This document shows positions 36,065 through 48,724 of a stretch of 64,000 nt of DNA, in pieces (the stretch's first letter is position 1; the number at the start of each line of letters is the position of its first letter). This DNA is from Spirometra erinaceieuropaei. Taxonomy: Eukaryota; Platyhelminthes; Cestoda; Diphyllobothriidea; Diphyllobothriidae. Both the position numbers and the translations under genes were made by a program. The stretch lies in NCBI GenBank assembly GCA_902702965.1, contig CACRXP010000223.1:176200-240199 (forward strand). Reading direction: 5' to 3'. Below the pieces are notes generated by a model. It did no database searches, had not been told where the DNA came from, and worked only from the letters and a program-made list of their open reading frames with translations.

Positions 36065-36930
36065 GATTGGGAGGCTGCCTGTTACTAGCAGATTAGTAAT
36101 ATGGACAAATTATCGAACAATCACTTCTGACTTATCAGTCATCGCTAGCCAGCCACACACACAACCGGGAGCCGGGGGAACCGCTACGCGGCTGCCGGCG
36201 TGGCTCAAGACCGATCCCCAAAGCACCGCTTGCAATGTTTTTTGTAGAATATGCCTCGGTTGCAGAGTTGTCGACTTACGACACCGTAGGCGAGTTTCGT
36301 CCTGTCGGCACCAAACCTATGAATAAAGACAGACGAAAGCCCTACGATGAGAATAGTACCCCTCCGACGGTTAGCTCATGTGCGTCCTGGTCGCTTTCCT
36401 GGTAACATGAACTCTGAGCCGTGGCCGAGAACTCACGGTTCAGTCATGCTTGTTGTCAGTGCCTGCACATGCACTGCGCGTGAATCTAGCGGAGAGTTGA
36501 CTGAATGTGCCCCGACCTAGCAGTTCGTTTGGTTCCTTGGAGTTTGAGTGTTCCTTGGAAGTCACCTGGGCTGGGGAACGCTGGCTTTTGTAGCTCCCAG
36601 TCGTTTGGCGCAACGAAACTAACGGGCACTGGCCCACCCACGTGACGGTTCCCCACTGCGTAATCATGAATGACCAACTTCAGCACGGATATTTGCATTA
36701 CACCTGGCAACGGCTCGGAGTTGGCCACAAAATGCGCCCGTTTTTGCGACAACAGTAATGAAAAGCCCGCGATGCGAACCACAAGAACCGCGGCAGTGAA
36801 ACCGCATAACGAAGGCGCGCAAGCACACTTTCATGAGTGATCCCCTGAGCACAAAGCCAATGGCTGATCGCTCAGGGCGACTTTAACCCCCTATTGACCA
36901 CAGCTGACATTGTGACGTTGCTGAGGCAGG
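36065..36930. other. No gene identified
   Basis: GC-moderate, short frames only, between an R repeat and foldback copy C. Confidence 0.4.
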
Positions 36931-36936
36931 GATGGC

Positions 36937-37933
36937 CTACAGTGCGTGATCGATCTCATAAAATGTTGGCCAAAATTCTGAAATGCGTTTTCGATTAGGA
37001 AGGATTACTTAAGCACCGTCCTAATACTGATTATCTTGCGATGTAATCCTATAATATTTCGGACCTGTTAGGAATGTTGACTTTTGAATGCACTGCATTT
37101 CAACCTCATGTAAAAACCGTACCCGGTAAAAAATGACTACTTAAGTAGCACGCATTTCTCACACTGATTTTCGATGGTCTCGCGAATTCAAATATATGTT
37201 ATAGAATGAATGAACAAAAGATGCTTTCTTTCAGTCCTTTGATGGCGAATTACGTCATCTTCATTTTTTATACTCGAAGAAGGCGTATGATTAGGTTTTT
37301 AAAAAAGTCTTCTAATTGCTTAATAATTTGGAGCCTAATCAGCCGTTGCATTAGCCGCTAGTGATTTCAGTCTAGAAGGTGCATGAGTTCCGCGTAAAGA
37401 AAATCACATATTTCTCTATGCCATTATAAAGATACCATATAGAGTCCATAAAATTTCGCAATGGATGTGGACTATGTTGTACATTTCATGAGGAACAGTG
37501 GTAAACGGATAGGTACAATGCTGTATGAATGGACATCACACGGTCTCAAAAATCTCATAATTAGAAACAATAAGACCTAATTATACGCCTTCTTCGAGTG
37601 GAAAAAAGGAAGATGACGTAGTTCGCCATCAAAGGACTGAAAGAAAGCATATTTTGTTCATCCATTCTATAAAATATATTTGAATACGCGAGACCATCGA
37701 AAATCAGTGTGGAAAATGCGTGCTACTTAAGTAGTCATTTTTTACCGAGTACGGCTTCTACAGGAGATTGAAAAGCAATGCATTCAAAGGCTGACATCCT
37801 ACCAAGTCCGAAATATTATAGGATTACGTCGCAAGATAATCAGTATTAGGACGGTGTTTAAGTAATCCTTCCTAATCGAAAACGCATTTCTGAATTTTGG
37901 CCAACATTTCATGAGATCGGTCACACACTGTAG
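36937..37933 (+). mobile_element. Long-inverted-repeat (foldback) element, copy C, best preserved
   Basis: The outer ~170 bp of the two arms match almost base for base. Left reads CTACAGTGCGTGATCGATCT and the reverse complement of the right end reads CTACAGTGTGTGACCGATCT. The arms run to about 37320 and from about 37550. The core (37320-37550) contains CCATAAAATTTCGCAATGGA in the same orientation as copy A. The ends fit TA-CAGTG...CACTG-TA, which would suit a TA target duplication as in Tc1/mariner-type elements (inference). The strong arm identity implies recent insertion or gene conversion between arms. Confidence 0.94.
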
Positions 37934-37934
37934 T

Positions 37935-39295
37935 TTGTCGGCGCCTGGCAGCCCGATGTCGCGCGACCCAAAACACAACGGGCGGGTCTCGGAGACGGCA
38001 ACGGATTACACTGAACTGCGACCAAAACTCGCACTGCTAGATGCCGCACTAATGCTGCAGGAAGGGTTACTATTCTTCCACATACGAAGAGGCCAGATGG
38101 CATATTGACCGTCGGGGGCATGGACAGAAGTTCCTCGTCAAGCGAATACAAGCGTAGGTGAATATTTGCTGCGCGCAAGGACCGCTCAGAGGTCGACGAA
38201 AAAAGTACTACCAAACAGTAGCGATGGTGACGCCTTTGAAAACAAGGACTGAAACTCGTCGTCACTGAAGTCCCAAAAGGCCATTGAAGGGCGAAGCGAA
38301 ACTAATTTTAAGAAACCGTCAGTAATAACGTGACTCTTCGCGACTTATTGGTTTGGCCGCTTAAGGCTAAATTCGTTTCTTCGATTGACATGGTTTCCTT
38401 ACTAGCTGATTGGGCGCGACCTCCACACTTCTCTAAACTTCCTGTCTGTTTTACTGTAAAACACTACTCGCAGGTGCGTAGGGATCCTGTCGGCAGGTCG
38501 GTGACAGACCCATCCCGGTGCTTTCCCAAAGCGGCAAACCACGAAGGGCGCGGGAATCAATCGTCCAGCAAAGTTTGACTTGACAGTAGCACGACGATGC
38601 GAATAAATCAGTGCGCGGGGAGAGGATTTCAAACTGGTCAAGTAAGAGAAAACTTCGCACTTATCGTACGCCCGTGTTTAATGCCGCTTCCAGATGCATC
38701 TCTCCCCACGACAGCTGTGCACATTCCTACACAGGATGTGTGAGAACGTGTTATTCCTACTCCACCCTCGCCTTGCCTCCCTGCTCTCAGTACGAATGCA
38801 CGTAGTCTTGCGGTCTGGAAACCGAAATTTCACTCGCGATGCAGTTTTAAATTAAGGGATTTTCTATTAACATATGTAATTATCTAATGGAATAAAAGTA
38901 AGGTAAAGAGATCCGAATTGGATGTTCATCGCTTGGGTGTCCATGGTTGAATAACGTCAGCGTACAGAGTCTCCACTAAAAAAGAGAAGGAAAATATGCC
39001 AGAATAATCCCGAGGACTGAAATGCGTAAGCATTTATTAGCGTCTTCGCCAAAGGCGAAAGGCCAACGCAGATGAGTGTCATTCGTTAGGAACGGGTGTA
39101 ATATTTACAAAATTGGTGGAGGTAACTGCATTGACGAATGGCAGAAGTTGAATCAACCTGCACCCAATAAGGTCGTCGTCTAGTGTGACCAAGTTTTTCG
39201 TAACTCCTATTCCAGCAAATTCCAATAGGAGCTAACTAAAGTGGGGATTCATCTTGTACCCTAAGCCAATGAAAACCTTCAAAAGGATTCAAAAT
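37935..39295. other. No gene identified
   Basis: Frames up to 114 codons (37921-38265 minus) overlap others and show no motif. Confidence 0.4.
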
Positions 39296-39299
39296 CGCA

Positions 39300-39515
39300 G
39301 CAGGATGTCCTCAGGACGCTACAGGCTGATAAGAGTATTGTAGTACTGTCAGGGTCCTGTCGAGGACCGTCAGAAATTCTTCAGGTGCGATGCTGACCCA
39401 ACGAAGAAGCTGGCGACGCAGATCAAGACAACACCCGCCGTATCACAGAAGAGCCGTCCAATGATAAAGACAGACCGGCCTGGCTAAGGTTCTATGGACT
39501 GCCTAACGTACACTA
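39300..39515 (+). pseudogene. Second Penelope-like fragment, frameshifted
   Basis: Three frames are needed to follow it: LQADKSIVVLSGSCRG (compare the family's ADKSIVVLPADKGR), then DADPTKKLATQIKTT, then RFYGLPNVH. The order and spacing match the N-terminal part of Penelope-like reverse transcriptases. At least two frameshifts and a stop separate the pieces. It abuts the 3' end of the minus-strand RTE element at 39.76 kb. Confidence 0.72.
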
Positions 39516-39759
39516 AGACGGTGCTACACCCTCTCCCACCACGTCTTTGTGTAGCCTGACGCTCACTCCTGAGAAAGGCCGACATATCTCACCAAATAGC
39601 AGCCTTCCAAGGCTGGCTCCGCCGTGCCCCAGGACTTTCTTCCTCTTCCAAGGTCGGGTTCACGAGCAAAAATTGGAACACCGACGGCCTAGCCTTCGTC
39701 TGAAGTGGCTGCTGACGCGGTGCTGATGATCGTCATGCGAGTGAGTAGGACAGCAGGGT

Positions 39760-42365
39760 CAACAGGCGCACGAATTCGGTGACAAATACGACAGCCGCGA
39801 AGGGAACAGAGGCCACGCGAGTCCGTTAATGGTCCAGTGCCTACTTGGTACGGCTGTCATCATATCCGATCTAGCCCAGCATTCGGAGCCGTATAGGAGG
39901 ACTGAGCGGGCGGATGTACGGTACATGCGAATCTTCGCGGCGATAAAAATGTCGTGCGGGATCCATAAGCGCTTTCTAGAGATTGACAAAACCCTGCGAG
40001 TAGCATCGATTCGGGAGACAATCTCGCCCTTTGTTGATTCAGTAGAGGTTTCGTCCAAGGTGCTTAAAACTGTCTGTTTTTTAAAGTTGTCAGCTAATTA
40101 ATCCTGAGGGGCGCCTTTTCCCGACCAGGGATGCGGCCTGAAAACACTTTGGTTTTTCAGAGCTTACGGATGAGCTAAGGGATTTCGGGACTTCATTCAC
40201 CTGCGACATTACAGATTGCAGATCACTAAAGCTCGGGGTTAGCAGAGCGATATCGTCAGCGTAGTTGAGATCAGTCATCCGACATCCGAGAGCATACTCA
40301 ACACTATCAAAACCTTGTCGGACCCTTCCGATAATCAAGTCAACAGCTTAGTGAATAGAATGGGTGACAGGATGCAAGTCGGTCGAACACCAGACCGGAT
40401 CTCGAACGGTTGGAGTATATTTTTGTGGACTAGAACTCGCCCAGTAGTGAGGAGATAGTAGGTCTTGACCATGGCGATGATTTCTGTCGGCACACCATCT
40501 AGTTCCATTACCTGCCACAGGGACTCAATGGACGGAATCGAACGCTGCGGCGATTTCAACAAGGCAGGCGGTCATCAGTTGTTGGTAGCCATGGCTGAAT
40601 TCCAGAAGGCACCTCAATGTAAATATCTGGTCCAGTCATTCACACCTAGCTCGGAATCCGGTTTGATTGGGCTCATCCTAGTCACGTACAGTCCGAAATC
40701 GTCTGAGAAGGACATTGGCGAAGACCGCAGTAAATTTGATGTGGTTCGTAACGCGGTAGTTCCCACACCATGTCTTATCTCCCTTCTTAAAGGCAAGCAC
40801 TAGGATGCCTGAGCCCAGTCATCGGAGAAAATGGATCTTCCCAAGCCTGCTCAACCACCTTATGGAGACAGATGCCAGAGTGTCGATACAAAACTTGCAA
40901 ATTTCAGCAAGAATGTCGCTTTCTCAGGGTGCCTTGCTGTTGTTTAGTCCTTGTATTACACCGGCAAATTCTTCCTCCGAAAAAGGGTCGCACAAAAATG
41001 CATGGATTTGCGAGGGATGAAACTCTGCTGCAGAGGAGAGCGAAGCTATGGTGGGTTGATCATTGAGGTCGAGAGAAAGCTTGAAGTGCTTAAGCCAGCG
41101 ATCGACCTTGGCCGAGTTGCCAGTAATAAAGTCACCATTCACATTGCTAACAGGGTCACTCAGTCAAGAGAGTTTACCAGTAACTTGGTAAATAAGTTGG
41201 TAGGGTTCTCGAGTGTCTCCAGCGTATGAGGTCTGCTCCATGAAGGTCGCTGTCCCAATAGTTCTGCAGACACCCTTGGACGATTTTGCCGTCAATTTCC
41301 GGAGTTAACCGAACAAATTATCGTTGTGGGAGCTGATTTGAGCCGCTGACGCAGTCATTGCAGCGTCACTGGGTAGATCCTCAGTTGCCCCATAGGCTGG
41401 TAGCTTCAGTGATGACCATTAGCTACCGCCTTTTCCGTCGGTTTGGGCCGTAAAACGGGGTCGAATTTCTGTGTTCAGAGCCTCAGCGGTGCTAAGTTGT
41501 CAGTTTTGCGACAATGAAGCGTCTTGCATGCGACATCTTGGGTGAGGACGAGAAATTAATTTTCAGGCGTGTGCGTATGAGAACATGGTCCGATCCATAG
41601 GCGTTACCAGTTTCCGCAACATGCATCGATCTGCTACCGTAAACCCAGCTGCAGAACCCTAAACCAGGTAGAATGTCGTCGAGCTGACCGGCCGTAGGGC
41701 CGCCATTTGAATGTCGTGTCAACTAATGCTTGTGACGATGCTGGAAGCATGCGTTGGTTCTGGCAAAAGTTCAGTACCCTCTTATCGATGTCGCATCGAA
41801 AGCCAAGTCCAAAACAGTCAGTGACTGTCGCTGAGTCCAGTACGACCATTATGGTCCCCTGCAACAAGCAGCAGATCGCAGCAGAGGTCTCCCAACTAAG
41901 TATTACAGGTTCGAGTAGGTCTCTTTACAGCGCTGTACTGCAGAGAATGTTGGTGCGTACATGGGAGCGATAGATGTCGTAAAGTGATTCTTCAGTAGCA
42001 CGTAAGCTATCTGGTCATTGACAGGTTTCCACACAATTTGAGCGCGTTTGGCTTGTTGTGAGGCGATTGCCACATCGTGTCTACCAAAAGAGTCGAGTGG
42101 ACCGTTGTAGTACAGGGTAATGCTGAAGTTGACTGCCGGGGTCTTTATTTCCAGAGGGCTTGAGTCAAGGATTCGGACTACAGACAGGCAGCAGGCATCC
42201 ACGCTGTAGTGAAGACTGCGCGCCGAGGTACACGAACTTTCGCACATCCCAGCATCCATTATCAAGAGTCCGTTAACGATTGAGTAGTTCAGCTCGCATA
42301 CTGTTCGTTCGCACCACCAGATCAAGTTTGCGGAGCACGTCGATCTCCGCGGACGCCGTAGCATG
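39760..42365 (-). pseudogene. Decayed RTE-type LINE (endonuclease + reverse transcriptase)
   Basis: Read on the minus strand, the element keeps its original order. An AP-endonuclease comes first (SITLYYNGPLDSFGRHDVAI at about 42.1 kb, then FGLGFRCDIDKRVLNF and GSDHVLIRTRLKI at about 41.57 kb). A linker follows (SAKVDRWLKHF, PFSEEEFAGVI at 41.0-41.1 kb). The reverse transcriptase has KKGDKTWCGNY, PNQTGFR, AAAFDSVH (about 40.53 kb), GVRPTCILSPILF and NYADDIALL (about 40.26 kb). The end is EIVSRIDATRRVLSISRKRL with RSVLLYGSECWA. Multiple stops and frameshifts break the ORF. The family normally copies its own mRNA; this copy cannot. Confidence 0.92.
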
Positions 42366-42369
42366 GATT

Positions 42370-44125
42370 GTAATATTTTAGTCGGATATTCCCACGAGGT
42401 TTCCTGAGGATTTTGAGAGCTGGCGGGTTCCTAATTGCCGCTCGGACTGTGTGTTCGAGATTTTCTCCTCTAGCGTTTTGAATCAAGAACCTAACCACAA
42501 GGCGGAGGTGGTAAGCACTAATTCAATGGCGCTTCACAGTCGTCATGTCACAGTGTCGTTACCGGGCTTTGCGGCATTTTCGAAGACAGACGGTGTGCCA
42601 GACCTTAACCAACTGCGCCCAGAAGTATTGCTACTGGTATTCCGCGATCGTTCGTTTGCCAGACCCGAAAGACTGCTTATTTCATAGCTAACCATTACAG
42701 CGGTCAGCCAGGGAAAGGTCGAAGCTAAACATTTGTGAACAGAGGTGTCAGACGCGGTTACAAAACAAGACAGACAAGACCAGCAGAGTCACTTCACAAC
42801 TTTGCTAATAGAAACTGAAAACGTCCAAAACGTCAGTGCAAATGCAGTTCACCACGTGAACTCGCCAAGGAGCTCTTCGTTCTTTTCATCCTCCTCGTGT
42901 ATTGGTTTTAAGTGGCCTCAAAAGGCGTAACTTACGGTCAATTTGCTCGTGAGAAACAGGGATAAGGATATGTTACCTATTGGAGGGTTGATTGTAGAAA
43001 AAGTAAGAATAAGCCTAGACAGCTAAAGCGCACGAGTACAAATGGACGCCAGCGGGCAGTCTTAGCACCTCTGTGAAGGAAATACGAATCACCAAACACT
43101 TTGCCACCAATGCAAGTGAATCCGCTCTAATGGCCAGTAAATACGAACCTAGACTAGAGCCTCGGCCTCTACTCTTAAACCTGGAGCTCGAGGTTTGTCA
43201 AACAACAAGTATTTCGCGATACTAACAAAATAACCTACCGTGTTGTGGAACACGCTCGGGAAACATAGATTTGTAGTGTTCGATTGCCAGAAGTCTTGTT
43301 CGCTTGCGTTTTAACATCAGCTTTTCTATGAAAACGCCGATACCGTAAATCAAGAGAACGGATGGAATTGTCCTATATAACTCTACCAGATAATACATCT
43401 AAAGAGTTGACGTACTGGCGTAAAATGGTCGTCTTTCATAAACATTACTCGCGAAATTAAGCGCTAGTGTGAAAGCAGACAGACCCTCGGGTATCATTCT
43501 CAGGGGAAAGAGAAAGGCAGATGACTGCTATTGGCGCGTGGCCCTGGCGCCGACTTTAACTCCACTCAAGTTTCAATTCCCTGCTAGTCATGGTTCAAGG
43601 TAGGAAGATTAGTTTGGGTCTAATGTTCATGGGTCAAGAGGTCAGATGTGGACGTTCATAGGTAAAGAAGACTGAGGTCTTAGCCTAAACACTGATTAAC
43701 TTGCGTCTTTTTTGCAAACATCCTGCGCGATTTCAAAGCCAAGTCGGGCAACGAGTTTTCAACAGGGACTTGCAAAAAGGGATTGTTAAGGGTGGTGTGG
43801 ACAGCGGTAAAAGACATAGGTTGATAAAACACCGCGGATAGTCATCTATGCTGGTTCGAAACACGAAGGGGAACAAGAACTGTTTAACAGGCATGAGGGC
43901 TTGAAGTGCTGAAGTTGCCTGAAACCAGCGAGACATTATAATATCACAGAAGACGAATGTAAACGACTCAGTACAGCCGAGGTCAAATTTAAACTAATAT
44001 AAGCAAGAAAAGGCACCAAAGTATTAATTGATGCACATAAAATAACAACAATACGCCAATATTTCGTGTTCGGTTAATGCGCGTAATTACCAACAAGTAA
44101 ATACCACCAAGAAGACGCGTCTTCT
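42370..44125. other. No gene identified
   Basis: Lies between two minus-strand LINE remnants. No reverse-transcriptase motif links them, so they are separate insertions. Confidence 0.4.
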
Positions 44126-44129
44126 TGGT

Positions 44130-44800
44130 GATATTGTGCTCTAGTTGTTTTGTTGCTACTAATGACAAGATGTACGCGATTGTTTATGTCCAGTCGACAG
44201 ACAGACATGTCTAGTAGATTAATACTTAGCTTACGTGGTGTTCGCTTGTCTTACAGACGCATGTTGGGTAGCGGTTGGAGCCTCATCCTGGGGATGACAG
44301 GAGGATGGACCGTCCAGCGCCAGAACATTTCGCAGATCACGTATGCGAACGTGGAGGTAGTCCGGTAGCTGTCAGTGACGCGGGTGAGGGTGTATCCTCA
44401 TCACCTTCTCCCGGATAGGGAGGTGAAGAATGCATTGGCCAGAAGACGACTATGCTCCGTGCAGGCATGCAAAAGAAGAAGACCAGTGTTGTCGTGACTC
44501 CCAACTCCGTGGCGATCTAGCACCTTTTCCCAGGCAGCGCATGCTGCGGACGTTAAAGTCACCAAAGTCGACAGGTTTGTTCGCCAGGAGGACGTGCAGT
44601 TCTACGTAGGATTCGGTATTCACTTCTTTGAGGCCTATCTGTGCAGAAACTTGGGCATTATGGACGGCGGCGCATTTCTTACCGCGGAGGCAAAAATCAC
44701 GGCAATGCGGGTATTGCTGATTTCCTGTGGGAGTCAGGGAATTCGTCCAACGATGACAGTCTTGACTGCAAAAGCAACTTAAGTGTCCCGTAGCTTTGTT
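44130..44800 (-). pseudogene. LINE endonuclease fragment, different copy
   Basis: The minus strand reads ESYVELHVLLANKPVDFGDF then NVRS, which fits the endonuclease GDFN motif. This is followed by VGSHDNTGLLLLHACTEHSR with LLANAFF, and further pieces such as HPRH-QLPDY in another frame. The match is to the AP-endonuclease domain of RTE-like elements. No reverse transcriptase follows toward 43 kb, so the element is truncated. It sits about 225 bp from foldback copy D. Confidence 0.7.
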
Positions 44801-45024
44801 TTTTTGACGTCGGCTTCAGAATAAAGTGTGACCGATTCTCCCTGTGGGATTAATCGAGTCGCACTGAGTGCCGATGTCTTCGCCTTGTATCTTGGCGATT
44901 TGCTGGCAATCGGAAATAAACTTATTTGTACTGGATTTCTCGGCGAGTCATCAAAAAGAGAAGGACATCCTAGGCTGTCAGAGTGAACAGTGCCACCGTA
45001 ACAGGCTGCCGGTAGGCATTAGAA

Positions 45025-46002
45025 CTAGCCCCAATCTTTATCTTCTCATGGGACGTTAACCAGAATTCCGCAATGCATTTTCCAGTAAGGAGGATCAATT
45101 AGGTGAGGTTTTAATGCTGATTACCGTGAGGCATGAATCCTATGATATTGCGGACCCGCTCGAATATTGGCATTTGAATGCACTTATTTGCGATCTCCTG
45201 TAAAAACCGCTCTCGCTAAAAATGACTACTTAATTAGTATGCGTTTTCACATTGATTTTCGATGGGCTTATATATTCAAATATATTTTATGAAAAACGCA
45301 AACAAAATATGTTTTAGTTTATTCATTTGATAGCAGATCAGGTCGTCCCTGCATTTTATACTGGAAGAAATAGGGTCTTTTGGTTTTTAAAGAGTTTCTA
45401 ACTACGAGACTCTTAAGACGGCGAGATGTCCATACAAGTAGCATAGTACCCGTCCGTTTATTAATTCTTCTCATGAAGTATACGGCATAGTCTGCATCAA
45501 TTGCAAAAGTTCTTGGTCTCTACGTGATACCTTTTTAAGGGCGCAGAAGAATACATGATTTCCCTTGCGCGGAAAGCATACACCTTTTAGATGGAAATCG
45601 CCAAACGATAATCCAACGGCTGATCTGTCCCAACATTGTTCTGGGAGTGGAAAACTTTTTCAAAACCTAAATATACTCTTTCTTCGAGCATAAAATGGGA
45701 AGACGACACGAGCTGCTACCAAATGATTAAAAGAAAGCATATTTTATGCATGTTTTCTATAAAATATATTTGAATCAATCGAAAATGAATGTGAAAAATG
45801 CATAGCACTTAAGTAGCCATTTTCACCGAGTGCGGTTTTTACAGGAATTGAAAAGAAGTGCAATCAAAAGTCAATACCCAGGCGAGTCTGACATATCATA
45901 GGATTTATGCCGTATGAGAATAAGTACTACAATAGTACTCCTAACAGAAAATGTACTTCAGAACTTCGGCCAACATTTCATGAGATCGGGCACTGGCTGT
46001 AG
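45025..46002 (-). mobile_element. Long-inverted-repeat (foldback) element, copy D
   Basis: The arms (about 45025-45410 and 45650-46002) are imperfect reverse complements. Both carry the AATGACTACTTAA-type motif and a TTCAAATATATTTTAT block, and the right end closes with GGCTGTAG. The core (about 45410-45650) contains the family block in the orientation of copy B (around 45488-45530: TCTGCATCAATTGCAAAAGT). Arms have more mismatches and small indels than in copy C. No coding content. Confidence 0.9.
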
Positions 46003-46004
46003 GG

Positions 46005-46830
46005 TTTGAAGCTAGCATAAAACCCCTATCTTAGCTTTTATTCACTTCCGCAAATCGGGCACAAGTCATCTTAGCATTAATTCTACTCCTTCTTTCCAGC
46101 TAGCACACAGTTCTACATTTAATTTTATGTTTATTTCAGGGCCTATTTCAGAGTTAAGATGACTGTATGTTCACGGCAGTACCATAGCCGTAATGGTGGT
46201 TCAGGCCTCCCTAAAAAAACAGTCCAAAACGTAATCCTATGTTTCTTTTCTGACCAGTTTATAACATTACCTAAGTACCCAATCTTCCTTACCCCCATGA
46301 GCAAGGTACCTGACTGTGGCTGTTTTTCCATCAGGAACACGACAGTTGCAATTTACGGAGAATCAGAAAGTAGTTCGTATTATCGTGTCAAGGTGTGACT
46401 AAGTACTATCAAGACAAGCATTCAACTAGCCGTGACGTCAAATGCAGTTCTGGGACAGAAATTGAACATGAAGATGTGGCGTCACATATAGTTTCTGGGG
46501 CTGCAAAAGCACAAAACCCTCTGAAAACTGCCTGCATATCCACTCATACCCACCGGATGATTTCAAAAGTACCCAGAATGTCAAAAAGCCAGCGCGTCAC
46601 GGCAATTAGCGTATCTCACACATCTAGAGTTGATTGGAAGGTCGTATACAAAAGAGTCTACTCGGAAGTTATACTTTGTGACGCAGGTCGTCTGGGTGGT
46701 CCAGGCGTCAAAGTACTGGAAGATCGGCCCCTCCTGAGCTGGCAGAAGTACGCTAGTGGACATATACGGCAGCATTTGGCCATCAGTATGTAAGACACGG
46801 TTCAGCGCTGTGCCATGTTTCGGAAAGCTG
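46005..46830. other. No gene identified
   Basis: A 132-codon plus frame (46395-46793) has no recognised domain. It ends just before the R-S repeat. Confidence 0.35.
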
Positions 46831-46834
46831 ACAG

Positions 46835-47610
46835 GTCGACCGTCGCTGTCGACGATGTCTACCCTGTGCTTTACAGCAGTCTGAGAGCAAAGACGAAGGA
46901 GCAGATTTGAGCCGAATCTACCATACTACTTCCTCCCCCACATGGGCCCGGTGTCAAGACGGAGCCAAGAAGACCGGAGGCGGGAGAGGACGCAGGTGAT
47001 TGGCGCGGCTGGACCCGCACCTAGGCGTACCGTCACACCATTCATCCACAAAAAATCACCTGACCAGGATTTTAACCAACAACGAAAATGGGTCAGAAAG
47101 AGGAGGATGACACAAGTCACTGGGCAACCATGCGCATGGCCTGTATGCCCAGCGGGAATGCAAACGCATCTACCGGCAGGGAATCAGGTACCAGAGAACT
47201 ACCAGCGCGAACCAGGCCACTAAGGCCATGGTCTGCTGAACCGTGGTATGGCATACGCATACAATTTTTAAGGCCCATAAGGACGAGGCGAAGTTCTGAA
47301 TTTAAGCTAGTGTATTATCTTTCAAGCTCGAGTAGCCAGTCAGTCGACTGAGAGGCACTACCCATATGCACCCTTTGGCCCTCAGAGCACACTGACATGG
47401 ATCTTGGACAACAAAAGAAGGAGAGCAGCTCAGATCCCACGGAGAGAGAGTGCCAGAGGCCACATTAAGAAGGAGCCATTTCAGCCTGTCTCTCAGTCCG
47501 CCAGTAGGCAACTTCACAAAAATATATACTGGGCTCACTGTGGGGTCCGTGTTATCCTGTCAGTTGGTAATCTTCCAAGCCATGACGTCTAGCGCGCTGT
47601 GACAGTCTCA
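46835..47610 (+). repeat. Dispersed repeat R-S, longest copy
   Basis: The R part (46835-47190) matches the 33.1 and 35.7 kb copies. A second part (47455-47600: GGCCACATTAAGAAGGAG, CAGCCTGTCTCTCAGTCC, GGTAATCTTCCAAGCCA) recurs at 8390-8500, where it also follows R-type sequence. R and S therefore travel together as one element of about 770 bp. No protein motif recognised. Confidence 0.7.
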
Positions 47611-48439
47611 GGCTCGGATCGCACATGCAGCATGAGATGACCGCTCCAGCGTTATTACAGTTGCAGTTTCGGAAAGTTAGGAACGGGACTGCCGGCTCCC
47701 TAATGTCAGTCGTTATGAAGTGCGTATTCACAAGGAGTGACTAACACATGGAATAGCTTTGGTTAGATGCCGATTCCGGTCTAAACCCTCATCACTGTCA
47801 ACCATTCCAGAAAAAACGGCGGTCCAGCCAATACAGAGCCAACAACTGGGGTCGGTGTTTATTGGAATCGCCCCTAACAACGCATCAGAAGAACAGCGTG
47901 AGCACGTTCCTAATAAGACTAGTATCGACCTTAGCAAGAACCGAAAGCTAAACCACGAAAGTGCCTTCATGGGTGCTAAATAGAACAGTTTATTTATATT
48001 CGCCAGGCCAGGAAAACTCTTATTACTCATGCTGCATAGATTTAAGCTACCAGATTCGAGAGCAGGAATTTACTATACTGTGTACTCAACCTCCACTTCT
48101 GTCAAACTGTCCCCTGTTTGAAATGCAAACTGTTTCCTCTTTACAACGTTTTCTACTACCAAATAAACTTTTTTTCAGACGAACGAGCTGAATTATTTGA
48201 CCCGTTTGCTTGGTCTGTCCTTTAAAGATGGATGAGTGTTGCGCGACATGGGGGCTGTGGGAAGGAGAAAAGCAGGAAGCGAGCTTTGTCCACAAAGATA
48301 TTAGGTACTGCCTATGCCTGTAAAGCTAAATAACATCGTGACCCCACAACGAACCGCTCTGTAGATGCGTGGGACCAAAACGGGGACCATATTGAGACAC
48401 GGTACGCGCTAATTAGGATGTTAAAAATCCGCGCATTCT

Positions 48440-48720
48440 ACAACAAATTCCACTCATGGGGGTGATGTGGCACGCCTTGACGTAGGCTACCCGTCACGCC
48501 AGCCAGTGAGTCCAATCCCAGTACCAGACGGTTAACCTGCTCGAACAGTTGACAAGTTGGCAGGAACGAAGAGAGTGAGGTCGAGTCTGGGGATCCATCT
48601 CCACGCCATTTCAGTACATTCCTTGCTAGAAGAAAATCGGAGGCGCTGCAACTTGTGGCTTGGAAGGCTGCCAACCAATTAGGTAACTCGGTCTCCTCAT
48701 GACGGCGAGTCAAACCAAAT
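48440..48720 (+). repeat. Dispersed repeat, partner of 34.7 kb
   Basis: It contains AGAGAGTGAGGTCGAGTCTG, the ATCGGAGGCGCTGCAACTTG block and GGCTTGGAAGGCTGCCAACC, matching 34685-34830. The minus-strand open frame here (48438-48746) falls inside the repeat and has no recognisable domain. Confidence 0.5.
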
Positions 48721-48724
48721 GGCT

